A DNA stretch of 64,000 nt, from assembly GCA_024529925.1 (NCBI GenBank), contig JAFEUB010000787.1, positions 3,959,501 to 4,023,500 of the forward strand, written 5' to 3'. A model generated the notes under the pieces. It worked only from the letters and a program-made list of their open reading frames with translations. It ran no database searches and was not told where the DNA came from. The position numbers were made by a program, and so were the translations under genes. Source of the stretch: Ophthalmolycus amberensis (lineage: Eukaryota > Chordata > Actinopteri > Perciformes > Zoarcidae). Below are positions 1 to 30,684 of this stretch, piece after piece; positions within the stretch are counted from its first letter, which is position 1; each line of letters opens with the position of its first letter.

Positions 1-127
1 CCTTGACTGTGTGTTGTGTGTGTGACTTTCTAACCTTTAAAGCAACACTCTAAACCGCCTCACAGCATCTGTGTGCACCTGCATGGTCTGTGCGTGTGAC
101 TTTGCAGCGTGATACATTACTACTAAC

Positions 128-18821
<18,694 letters not shown>

Positions 18822-18848
18822 TTTTACCACTTCAACATGTCATGTCGT

Positions 18849-20605
18849 CTGCAAGAGAAATAAAATAAAGACTTCACGGACAAAAAAAAAGAAGACAAGC
18901 ATACACAGTATGTACAGTACAATTTTAGCAAATAGCATAATAAACCTTTTCCCATTCAATTAAAGAGATCCCTCTGTTGTGATCTCAGGCTGTAGCCGGC
19001 TCTGCAACTATGCGAAACCCAGATGACAAGCAACCTAAAATACCTAGCTGTGAATGTGTTGAACTGTACATTTGAGTTATCTCTGTAACAAGCTAGTGAC
19101 CTGTCCAGGATGTGCTGGGACAACCTACAGCTGCAGAGAGATGGCTCACATCGACTTTACCAGGACAGACTTAATATCAGATATACAGAAGCGCCTGACT
19201 GATTTTACACAAAACAAAGAGGCTGCCCGACATGCTGCAGATCTCAAATGTCTGGAGACAATAGACCCGTAGATCAGGTAATTTGACCACAAAGTTTGAG
19301 AGAAGCAATACAGTGCTAGTGTTCAGCTGCATTACATCAAACCACTACATTTATTTCAAAACAGAAAAGTCGAGCAAATGACTCCAGCATTGGTAACGTG
19401 AGTTCCCAAAGGTCTCTGAAGAGATCAGATCAGGTCACACAGTGAATGCAGGAGCATTTATGGGCTGAGATAAGATGAGTCATAAATAATGCTATTAAAT
19501 GTAAAGCTATCAGTTAACATCACTAGGGTTAGATCAAGACAATGGTTTTATTACATGGGTCTTTACAATGTTATAAGGTGCTTAAAATACAATATAATAC
19601 AGTTAAAAGAAAGAAAATGACAGAAATATGACCAGGCTTGCCGAGTCAAACTGCAAAAGTCCACCATGCGTTTTACTAGACAGGTAACATCACAGACGAC
19701 CACACCTGAGAATCTCAGGTCAGTTGACCAGCGGCTGAAGAGGAGCAGCTAGATCAGATCACCTATTTGAAGCTTTCTCGAGAGCAATCGTAACACTGAC
19801 ATGTTTTGAAGGCCAGCTCACACTGGACAGATGGTGGCCTGACCACAGTAACACCACAGGGCTGCCTCCTTCCACAAACCAACAATCCTAAATCCATTTA
19901 AAAAAAACATGACACGCTACCACGGGGACATTTGGGTTATTCACTGTCATTAGGCTATTGTTTCACAAGATGCTCAGTTAGATGACCTAGCTGTGGCTCT
20001 GAGGCTGCAGTCCGCAGCACCTGCTGCACTAGTCACTCATCAACGGCCGCCTGTCTGTGGCAGCAAGCGAGCTAACGATATGCTAACAATAAAGCGCACA
20101 CAGGCGATTCTAGCAAGAGCCATAGACCTGCATATTACTAACAACAACGAGGGTTTTACGAACCTGTCTGGAAAAGGAGCTGCTGTCCCATGCAGGGTGG
20201 ACCAATAACGAGATAGGTGGGACCGCTGCTGGTCGCCTGCGCGTTGCCTGAAACGCCCTGATGGTGTTGTGATGAGACCCGTCCCAACTTTCAGAGCTGC
20301 TGTCGGTGAACCACGCGAGAGTACGTTTCTCTGGGTGGTTGTAGGCGCAGTTAGGAGGAGGATGGAAAGCTCCCTAATGAGCCAAATGCGTCATTACCTT
20401 CCCCAAAATATAACATGTGTTTAGTTGTATACCTGAACTGACCGGGTTTCAACTAACTGTTCATTGAGGGCTTGAGCGCCATCCTGACATATAAGGACTA
20501 CATTTCCCATGTCGACAGTGGCCTGTGACGTTTAATTTATGCGCCGATTTTTACAGTCGTTAAAGAGATTTGTATTAGCTTCATGGTTAATACAAAAATA
20601 CTAAG
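18849..20605. promoter_or_regulatory. Head-to-head promoter interval of agtpbp1 and naa35
   Basis: The two genes diverge from this interval. It contains a CCAAT motif (20202-20206), locally CpG-richer sequence around 20.2-20.4 kb and an ACTACATTTCCCAT element (20497-20510) resembling the ZNF143/THAP11 site. A strong plus-strand donor, ACTAAG|GTACGT, ends a likely non-coding naa35 first exon at 20605. On the minus strand the best donor candidate for a non-coding agtpbp1 exon is GGGGAAG|GTAATG (donor dinucleotide at 20396-20397), which is not secure. Transcription starts cannot be placed from sequence alone. Confidence 0.6.
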
Positions 20606-21550
20606 GTACGTGCACATTTACAACGACTATATTGACTTCTAATAACAGTGCTATTGTTTTGTTTTGAAGATACTCCATCTTTGTTCATCGGAAACATCCA
20701 CTGTGGGCAATATTAGCTTGTTAGCTCACGGTATTACGAGCTACTTTGATGTTGGTGATAGTTAGCAAACATGTCCTATGCGTCTCACGTCTTTCGATAC
20801 TTGAAAAAACCTGAAATGCATTTTTGTAACGTACGTCGGTTTTGTAAACATTACAAATGTAGGGTTAGTCATTACACATTTGTAGATGATGGAGCCAAAA
20901 TAGCCCAATAAGATGACACACTGTGATGTTATTCGATTCACATGTGAGCTAGCTACGTTGATTTAGACTGAATGAAATGTATCGATATCTTCTTTGACCT
21001 AAAGTAATTATTTTTGATCAGATGAAATCGATTTCAGTGTGTTCATATGACACGCATATCACGTCACTGGCTGCAATTGTAGCCTCTCTACTCAATAAGT
21101 CTCCATAGAAATCTATCTCCGAATATCTGATAAGATGTGCTTGAAATATGATCATGTAAATATACCATCATTAATCAGTCATACAGAAATGGGAACGCTT
21201 TCTTTAAACTCCCGTCACAGTACTGACATGTTCTTGGTGTAAAAGGCTGAGACTTTCCAGTGCACTCAGGCGTACAATTTACTCCTTTTTAGGCTCTAAT
21301 TAAAGTTTCACAAGTCAGTCCACAGAGATGTTAATCCTCTCCTTTTGCCTGAGATCATAATATACCTTTTGTTCAGCTTTGCCGGGGTAGAGGTTAATTA
21401 TTCATTAATTTTTTTGGTTATATTGTTCATGCTGGCTCACTGGCACGACTTACTGCAACACTCAAATTGATGAAAGCCATCATTATTGTTTTAGATATTA
21501 GTTAAAGTAATGCTTGTAATATTTATCCTTTGTGTTTCTCTTTAGTCACG

Positions 21551-24500
21551 ATGGTGATGAAGTCAGCAGTTGATGATGATGATGCTGGCTGGGGGCTGGG
21601 CATCCCAGAAAAGATGAGGAACAATGCCAACTGGGTTGATATTACGCATGAATTCAAGGGCGCATGCAAAGGTACAGGCTCAGCAAGTGGTTTGCGTGAG
21701 TGTGTCGTGTGTGTGCAGTTATGAAAGGTACTACTGACGTGTTCTTTCTTTTCTTGTCATCCTTAATTCATGCAGAGTTGAACCTTGGAGAGTTGCTTCA
21801 TGACAAATTGTGAGTAGGACAAAGTGATTTTTGCAAGCTCAGACTTAAAAGAGACAGTTTGCTCCAATTAAAAAACAATAAACACTTTCAATAGTCAGCC
21901 TGCTTACACTGCCAAAAACATTGAGCTGAGCGTTTTCATGCCCCAATTGTCTAAACACGGTTTCAGAGACTTCATAGCACTGAAAAGACTGAGAAATTAC
22001 AATGAAACATTGAATTCTTGTATTTTCTTATTGCATAAACATGTTGGAATTTAACCATGCTAGTATCTGAGTCAGCTGTATCAGTAGGATTTGTTGAACC
22101 TTTGTAAACGCGCATACAGAACTTAACACTTAATCGCTCCGCTATGGTGGCAGGTTTGGCCTATTTGAGGCCATGTCCGCCATAGAGATGATGGATCCTA
22201 AGATGGACGCAGGAATGATTGGAAACCAGGTCAACAGGAAAGTACTCAACTTTGAACAAGCTATCAAGGTACAGTACCGCTGCCATACAATGACAATAGT
22301 CAATTGTTAGGAATTAAGACTACGGTAAGCCTATTTGTACAACTCTGATTGCATTGTCTTGGTTTGTTTTATATATACACAGTATATATACTGTATATAT
22401 ACAGTATATAGAGAGAGTAAAATGAACCACTAAGTCATTTGTATTACTGTATCGTTTTAGGAAGGTGCCATTAAGGTGAAAGACCTTAGTCTTCCTGAAC
22501 TAATTGGGATCATCGACACAAGTTTCTGCTGTTTGGTGAGTTCTCACTTTGTTATACTGTAAACGGTTTTGTGAGTAATATGAATGTAGAGGTTTGCATT
22601 GTACTGATCCCACAAATGGCACATTTTCTCTTGTGAGTAGCTCCCCTCCACAGTGAGATGAAGAACGAGTGGGGACAGAGTTAGTCTGTTGTTCAAGATC
22701 GCTGGTCAAGTACTTCCCACTGGTCAAAGATGTTCTGCAATCGTGTTGAATTTGGAGAGGTGGAGAGCAGACAGAAAACATTTGATGAATTCTCTTTATA
22801 GTCACAGAGAACTTAAGATGTTTGTCATTTTACAAGAACAGACGAAAAATGGCAAGCCAACGAGTAGTGTAAACTTCACTATTTTCTTTTTTTCTGAAAT
22901 AACTACCAATAAAAAAATAAAGATAATAATAATTTAAAAAGTCATGAAGGTGTTTGAAGTTCTAGTGATTGAATACCATTGAATTTTAGATCAGCACCAC
23001 TGCGGGAAACGCAGCACTCATGTGTGCGTGTTTGTGTGTATTCGTAGATCACATGGCTGGAGGGCCACTCCCTGGCGCAGACTGTGTTTACCTGTCTGTA
23101 CGTCCATAACCCCGACCTGATTGAAGAGCCGGCCCTCAAAGCCTTTGCCCTAGGCATCCTGAAGGTGTGCGACATCGCCCGAGAGAAAGTGAACAAGGCC
23201 GCTGTGTTCGAGGAGGTGAGTAACTTCCTACATTTGAGCTTTTGCCAAAGCTGTTCCAGTCCGTGGTGGTCTGGGAATATTTTTAATCATTTTACTGGTG
23301 TTTCTGGTTTGCCCACTGGTATTTACATTTATTTAAGTAAATATTACAATTGGCCATTGATGGCTTAGTGTCGTATTTATACGTGGAAATGCTGATTTAC
23401 CACATATTTTTCTGTAGGAGGATTTCCAGGCCATGACCTATGGCTTCAAGATGGCCAATAATGTGTCAGACCTGCGGGTGACAGGTACAAGTACTGCGTT
23501 GTAGATTCAGTAGATCATTGCGTCTACGGCTTCACTTTAATACCGAGTCATACTGTTGTTTCAGAGAAACAGAGCTGAGGTAATCTCTTTCTCTCATTTG
23601 CTCTTCCTATCAGGAATGCTGAAAGATGTGGAGGATGAGTTACAGAGGAAAGTTAAGGTATTTGTTCCGGGCCAGTTTAAGCCACAGTCTTTGCCATTTC
23701 AATAGAACCCCGTGTGATAAGAATATTACATTTGGTTATGTATTGTTTTTCTCTCCCGCTTCCTCAGAGCACGCGCAGTCGACAGGGTGAGCAGCGAGAC
23801 CAAGAGATGGAGCAGGAGGTACGTCGGGTCGTTCCTCCGCGTTGATGGAGTTTAGTTAAAGGCGTGTTCTTGGAATAGCATTCAGATCATCCTGAAAGCT
23901 GAACAGTCGTTGCTTCTGACTGACGTGATGCAGTTTCAACATAAAATAACATCAGCTTGTGTCACTGGTCTTTATTAATTTAGTGAGCGTCCCAACATTT
24001 CAGCCACAGAGTAAACCTCTGAACCCTCCTCCTCAATCTCTGCCTGGTGTAATTAGTTTCCCAGCTGCTGTCTATCTGAGTGTGAGGCTCATATGAACTC
24101 TGGAGACTCTTTCATTACAATAATAATAATAATGAAGGAAGGAAAACCAGATCCAAAAATGGACTTTGTCTGGGTGGCTTGTTACTTATCGTGCCTTGTA
24201 AAGCTTGAAAGACAAATAAGGAAACATGTGTATTAATAGCTTTGCATGTACACATGATCCTGTTAAATGTTCTCATTTCTTTTTTTCCAGCATCAGCAGT
24301 ATTTGGCACTTTTCAATAGAATCAAGTTCACACGCCTTCTACTGACTGCACTGATCACCTTTACCAAGAAAGAGGTAACACACACACAAACACACACGGT
24401 TACTACGACCACGTGGGTTTAAACATGTTCTTCTGCTTATAACGAGCAGTGAAGAGGGTTTTATTAAAGTGTACTTGCAGGCACCTGTATGTCATCTTCT

Positions 24501-26204
24501 TCTTTGTTGTTGTTGTGTTCGTTAACGGTTTTCTCTTCATCAGACCAGCTCGGTGGGTGAGGCCCAGAAGCTGGTGGTTCAGGCTGCTGACCTCCTATCA
24601 GCCATGCATTCCAGTATTCAGCACGGCATCCAGTCACAGAATGACACCACTAAAGGAGGTAACGTACACGCTCGCATTAAAACTCAGCGTTAATGTTTCT
24701 CATTCACTCGCCCCACGTCCCGGAATTGACTTGCCCATACACAGAATGTTTTATTCATTAGCGGCTATCAATTAACAATAACAACAAAGTCTAATGACTA
24801 ACTTAATTGTCATTGTTTCCATTGGAATGCTCATTTGCACTTCAGCTCATGAACTTTGTCTTTAGCCATTTTGATGAGAAGGAAGTGAGACGCTCACTCC
24901 TGTAGCTACTTCATTCATCAGCTCTAGTATTCTTTTTTTAGCACTTGATTTTAGACTTACTAGCCCATTGTGGCATTTTACTTGTCCTGGGCAATACCTT
25001 TGCCTTTTAGAGGGAATCTATTGGCAGAAATGGAACATATTATTCATAAGTTTGTTCTTTTTAATGTGTAATCATCTGTAAATAAGAATTGTTGTGTTTT
25101 TTATACCTTGTTTATAACTACAAAGGAAGCGTTCTTCTTCACGGAGTCTGCTCTGTTGCACCGCCATGTTTCTACAGTAGCCCAGAATGGACAAACCAAA
25201 CACTGGCTCTAGATAGGGCCCCTGTAGAGCCTTGGCACACGGGAGAAGTTCCAGTTGGTTGCAATCTGCAACCTCACTGCGAGATGCCACTAAATCGTAC
25301 ACACTGGCCCTTTAAGTAGTCGTCGTGCTGAGGCCGCCTCGTAGGGAAGATGACTTTATATGTGACCTGTGTTAAACGTTTGTGTTCTTTATTCTCTTGT
25401 GACTGCTGCAGACCACCCCATCATGATGGGCTTTGAGCCGCTGGTAAACCAGAGGCTGCTGCCTCCTACCTTTCCTCGCTACGCCAAGATCATCAAGAGG
25501 GAGGACATGGTGGCTTACTTCAGCAAACTTATAGAACGCATCAAGACTGTGTGTGATGTGATCAACACCACCAACCTGCATGGCATACTGGTAAACACAT
25601 ATCCACCTCTTACTCTGCTGTCTGAACCCTGAAACCTTTTCTCTGTTTGTTGGATTGCTTAGTTCAAAATTACTTTTCTGAAGTGGTCATCTCCCCATAC
25701 ATACACATGCTTTCTAGGTCATTATACATGAACATTATGAATAGTGTGTTTGTGTTTTTTTCAGGACTTCTTCTGTGAGTTCAGTGAGCAGTCTCCCTGT
25801 GTCCTCTCCAGATCTCTACTCCAGGTGAGTTAATAATTGATCTGAAGAGTCGCTGCTTTTTCCCTCTGATGCCTACAGAGTAGGTGGTTTGTATACATGT
25901 AACAACGAATAACACCTTCAGATGACATCATATAATCTCATGATTAAAAACGTATCCGTGTAGCACCAGGTGTGTGAGAACTAAAGGGATTTTGTTTTCC
26001 TAAATCCAGACGACGTTCCTGATCGATAATAAGAAAGTGTTTGGGACCCACCTGATGCAGGACATGATTAAAGATGCTCTGAGATACTTCGTCAGCCCAC
26101 CGGTCCTCTCCTACAAGTAAGACTCATTTAATGCCATTCACATTTTTAAGGTATTTACAGGGTGTGTTTGAGCTCATTGTGTCTCGATCAGCTGTCTCAA
26201 GCTT

Positions 26205-26257
<53 letters not shown>

Positions 26258-28506
26258 ACCTGTGTCTCTCCAGGTGTTGTCTGTTCAACAACCACCAGGC
26301 CAAGGATTACAGTGACTCCTTTGTTACGCACTGCTCCAGGGTATGTCACCTTCACTGCTCAAAGTTCTAGTCTGGTGCGTGTGGTTTGGTTGGTTTGTGA
26401 ACTTTATGGGATGTTTTCAGTTTGTTTGAGTAGTAGAATTATAAGTGAATAGCTGAGGTGGAGAGCTGGAACACTGAACGTATGGGCTTAGTCTATCATT
26501 AGCCCCCGACATGAATGGAGTTGGGGAGCTGTGTGTTTTATTTGTTTGCGTCTTGTCGCTTCTCCCTGCAGCCGTTCTGCAGTCTGATCCAGATCCACGG
26601 ACACAACCGAGCTCGACAGAGAGACAAGCTGGGTCACATTCTTGAAGAGTTCGCCACACTGCAGGACGAGGTGAAGCGCAGCTGGTTCCTCTGTCGTATT
26701 CCTCCTTTTTCTTTTCTGACTACTCAAACACAACACCACTGTTTTTTGCATCATTGCGCCACACAGGCAGAAATATGTCACAGGTGTGGTTCTACAATTC
26801 ATAAACAAACTGCTAGATTCTTCTTGTGTGCTCTGCAGGCGGAGAAGGTGGATGCAGCCCTGCACAGCTTGCTGATGAAGCTTGAGCCTCAGCGACAGCA
26901 TCTAGCCTGTCTTGGGACCTGGATCCTCTACCATAACCTGAGGATCATGATCCAGTACCTGCTGAGCGGCTTTGAACTAGAGCTGTACAGCATGCACGAG
27001 TACTACTACATCTACTGGTGAGAGCACACACACACACACACACGCGTGTTTGTTTGTTCCTGGTAACTCTAAATCTCAGCGTGCTCCCTTCTAATCATCT
27101 GTGAATGAACACCTGTTTGTTTCCGACTGCAGGTACCTGTCCGAGTTCCTCTACGCGTGGCTGATGTCCACTCTGAGCAGAGCCGACTCCTCTCAGATGG
27201 CAGAGGAGCGGATCACGGAGGAGCAGGTGAAAGGACGCAGCAGCAAAAAGACCAAGAAGAAGAAAAAAGGTACGCTCTATCGTAGCCTCTGTGACTGAGG
27301 TGAGAGCATGACCACGAATGAAGAGGGAGATCCTCCTGTGCGGTGGGTGCTCGTCCTAATAATGATGTGATGTTCGGGTTTCCTCTGCAGTTCGCCCTCT
27401 CAGCAAGGAGATCACCATGAGCCAAGCGTACCAGAACATGTGTGCTGGCATGTACAAGGTAAGAACATCAGCACAGACACACTTTGGAGCCCTCTCCTCT
27501 CCTATTGGACACTGCACTGCTGTAGCACCGATCCTCTGTGTCTCCCCTCAGACTATGGTAGCTTTCGATATGGACGGGAAGGTGCGTAAGCCTCAGTTTG
27601 AGTTGGACAGCGAGCAGGTTCGCTACGAGCATCGCTTCGCTCCATTCAACAGCGTGGTCACGCCCCCACCCGTGCACTACATCCAGTTCAAGGTGCTGTT
27701 CATTATTCTTGTCCTTTCTCCCCTTTTCCTCATCACATTCCCCTCACCTTTCCTTTTCAAATTGTTTCCTTTTGTTGGATGTTCCTCTCCTCTCTGACTT
27801 TGCCCTTCTTGCCCTCTCCAGGAGATGTCCGATCTAAGGAAGTACAATCCTCCGCCAGGCTCCGCTGACCTGTACATGGCCGCCAGCAAACACTTCCAGC
27901 AGGCCAAGCTCATCCTAGAAAATGTGCCCTGTCCAGACCCTGAGGTAAGGAAAATTAACTCTTTTTTTTAATAAATGCCTACTGTGAAAGGAAATGTTGC
28001 ATATTGTTCTATTTTCAGTTTCCCCAGCTTCAAAATCTATTCTTGAAAAGATTTTCTCACCTCGACTTTTGCTACTTTTTGGTAAATCATTTGGGACGAC
28101 AGCATTTCAAACCATTCAAACGCAGAGCCTCAGTATTATGGGGGCAGTATGTTTCTGCTGTATTGCTCTAAACTGAGTTAAATGCTTTGTTTGTACTTTT
28201 CTCAACTATCACTAACAGTTAATGATTGAAAACAGGTGAACCGTATACTGAAGGTGGCCAAACCCAACATCGTAGTCACGAAGCTCCTGGCTGGAGGCCA
28301 CAAGAAGGAGACCAAGGTAACACGACGTACACAATGCACGGATTATCATTTGGTTGTGTGGTGTTCGTGGATTGTTATGTTTATCTTGGTTAATGTTCCA
28401 TGTTGTGAACACTTTGTTGACATACTTTACTTTTCTGCATCTCTAGGTGCTCCCAGAATTTGACTTCTCAGCTCACAAGTACTTTCCTGTGGTCAAGATC
28501 ATCTGA
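21551..28506 (+). CDS. naa35: N-alpha-acetyltransferase 35, NatC auxiliary subunit (Mak10 homologue)
   Basis: Scaffold subunit of NatC (with NAA30 and NAA38), which acetylates the N-termini of nascent Met-hydrophobic proteins at the ribosome. Exons: 21546-21671 (ATG 21551), 21776-21809, 22154-22268, 22461-22535, 23048-23215, 23418-23484, 23614-23657, 23768-23818, 24291-24374, 24544-24658, 25412-25590, 25765-25824, 26010-26116, 26274-26340, 26572-26670, 26839-27017, 27133-27269, 27391-27458, 27552-27692, 27822-27944, 28236-28316, 28447-28506 (TGA). The total is 2175 nt, 724 aa, against 725 in human, with near-identity across most exons. Landmarks are an acidic start ([15 protein letters not shown]), the Mak10 signature around [11 protein letters not shown], a lysine-rich run near the exon ending at 27269, and the C-terminus FPVVKII. 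The start follows an acceptor by five bases and matches the human start. No break is seen. Confidence 0.98.
25080..25325 (-). mobile_element. Interspersed repeat in naa35 intron 10
   Basis: The complement contains GATTGCAACCAACTGGAACT, then GGGCCCTATCTAGAGCCAGT, then ACATGGCGGTGCAACAGAGC, phrases I recognise from a very abundant percomorph element. It carries no meaningful ORF. The limits are approximate. Confidence 0.6.
26207..26256 (+). repeat. (TG)25 microsatellite upstream of naa35 exon 14
   Basis: A 50-nt uninterrupted TG tract ending 17 nt before the acceptor at 26273. The intron is only 157 nt and the exon 67 nt, so skipping would shift the frame. Confidence 0.95.
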
Positions 28507-29390
28507 TTCTGCTCGGGGGTTGATTATTGTGATTATTATGCCATCGTAACGCCCATCAGCCGCAAAGACCACACCCTCACCTGAACAAGTGTGCGATGGC
28601 CCTGACACGGTGTGTGTCTGAACAATGTGTGTGTGAGAGACGGTTAAGTTGTGTAAAGGAGTGTTTGATACACACGATTCTGTTTTTCACCCGAACGAGA
28701 GATGAAACCAGACCAGAGAACTCACACCTGGACCATATGACAATAGACACGTCTGCATCTGTGAAAATCTGTGTGTGTGTTTGTGTGCGTATGTGTGTGT
28801 GTACACGAGAGTCGGACACAAGTCGAGGTGCTTTTGCACAAGTAACTGGCCGTTGGAAATGTTTTCTAAGCTGCCCCCAGGAACTGTTTTGTGAAGGCTT
28901 TAAAAGAGGAGCTGTAATAATAATAATAATGAGTGTATATCATTCAATCATATGGAACGTTTCTATGTATTTATGTGCTTATTTGAATGAAAGTGTTGAG
29001 CGTGGGAGGACTACGGCATCTTGTTTTACTTCAGCACCAGTTTCATCTGCATCCGTCTATTGTGAACCCGAGACGGGACAATCTGTGAGAACAACCGCGC
29101 ACAGTGTGAATTATCTTGTGCAGAGGAAAGTTAAAACATTAAAAATACACAACAAACAGCAGTGGTGGAGATACTTTACACGCCAAGGAGCCTTCTGCAC
29201 TGCTTCCTCAAACCAACCGTCACACATGTCATAAAACATGTCTTTACTTATTCTGTCATTTAAGTCCTCGCTCTCTGGTTCTAATTGTGTTTAGACATCT
29301 AGCAAAGGGAGCGACCTCATGAACAAATGAATATAGATGTGCAGTTTCTGAAATTCGCTCACTAATAAATAGGTTATGTAAATGTATCTT
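28507..29390 (+). other. naa35: naa35 3' UTR
   Basis: Non-coding sequence follows the TGA. An AATAAA at 29364-29369 is the best polyadenylation signal; AATAAT copies near 28917-28930 are weaker. A 212-codon ORF here is low-complexity and has no orthologue I recognise. The 3' end is an estimate. Confidence 0.5.
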
Positions 29391-30684
29391 ATGTCTAAAT
29401 AAGGTATTGTGTTGCATTCATAAGTGAAGCATTGAGATACGCACCAATATTGTGTTATAGTTTTAGGATTTGGGATGCTATAACAACTAAGGGAGTGTAC
29501 CCTGAAGTAGTACATAGCAGTGGAATAGTGTCGTCACAGACATTAGATATTCAGATATACTGAAGAGATAACAGATGGACTCTGTGGATGGTTTTATTCA
29601 TAGATAGCACAGTGGTCCTAAATACATTTTGTTCGTCTCAGTAAAGAGGTTTATTTTACCTTCTCATTGTTCATTACAAAAATAACCGCAACAACACTTT
29701 AAATTGATCACACCTTTAATCTCCAGTTTAATTCCAAAGTGAACTACGTCAACATGAAATTAAATTCATACGGCAGGTGATTATGAAAAGATATATCTGA
29801 CATCTGTGAGGTTTACTCATCAACACACTTCCTGTAGTTGGCCCACTTACAGAGATGCTGACATTACACATAAGTTATACGTTGTTATAATCCACAGCTG
29901 AGCCTGCATCACATCAGAGGTGAGATTAGAACAAAAGAATTAAGAAAATGATTTTGATGATTGAAAAGTATTTGACTTTCTGTTGGGAAAAATCTAAATG
30001 ACTAATTTGTATGCGTTTAATAATTAGTGAATATTATACATTTAACAGAAGCTCATCTCCTCTGTAGTGTTTAAGGCCTGTGTCCTTGTGCGAACTTTCA
30101 CTGACACTAGGTCTTCAGCAAATGTTTAATCTATTAAGAAGCAGTTGATTGCCGAAAGAACACGTCAGCTGTTTGTCCTGAATAAGAATGATAACAAATG
30201 TGTAGAAAGCGTCAATACTTACGCAGGGCTGATTTGCGATAGAAAGTGACCTTTGTACTAGAAAAGTGTCCAGATACGTAGACGCCTGTGTGAAACGCGA
30301 AATGTGTGTGTTACCCTGTGCCAGCCCACTGCATGTTGTTTACTTAGTATAAATACCAGAGACTGAGAATGAGTGCATGAACCACTAGCTGACACTAAGA
30401 CAAGTGTATGTCGCATAAAATCTTTTAAAATGTCTCCCGGTCTATTATGAGCATTTGGAAACACATGGATTAACAAACACACCTGCAAGACCAAGTCATC
30501 ATTTTTACAATTATTTTGTATTCTAAGTACGTAATAGTTTTCTCTTCATTGTTTTAAAATATTCTAATACTTTTCTTTGTCATAAAAGCTCTGACACTAA
30601 ATAAACCTTCCTTGCATTGGCACAACCACACGTTTAAATCAATCACAAATGAAACCTTGTCTTGATAGTGGTAATAAAACGTGT
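29391..30684. other. Convergent intergenic spacer naa35/golm1
   Basis: AT-rich sequence between the two convergent 3' ends. I see no gene, RNA or clear repeat family in it. Confidence 0.5.

Noticed and set aside
22374..22412. TATATACAGTATATA palindromes in a naa35 intron
   Set aside because: AT-rich simple sequence; self-complementarity is expected and no wider structure is seen.
28596..29234. 212-codon plus-strand ORF after naa35
   Set aside because: It lies in the naa35 3' UTR, contains a TG repeat translated as CVCVCV, and shows no family features.
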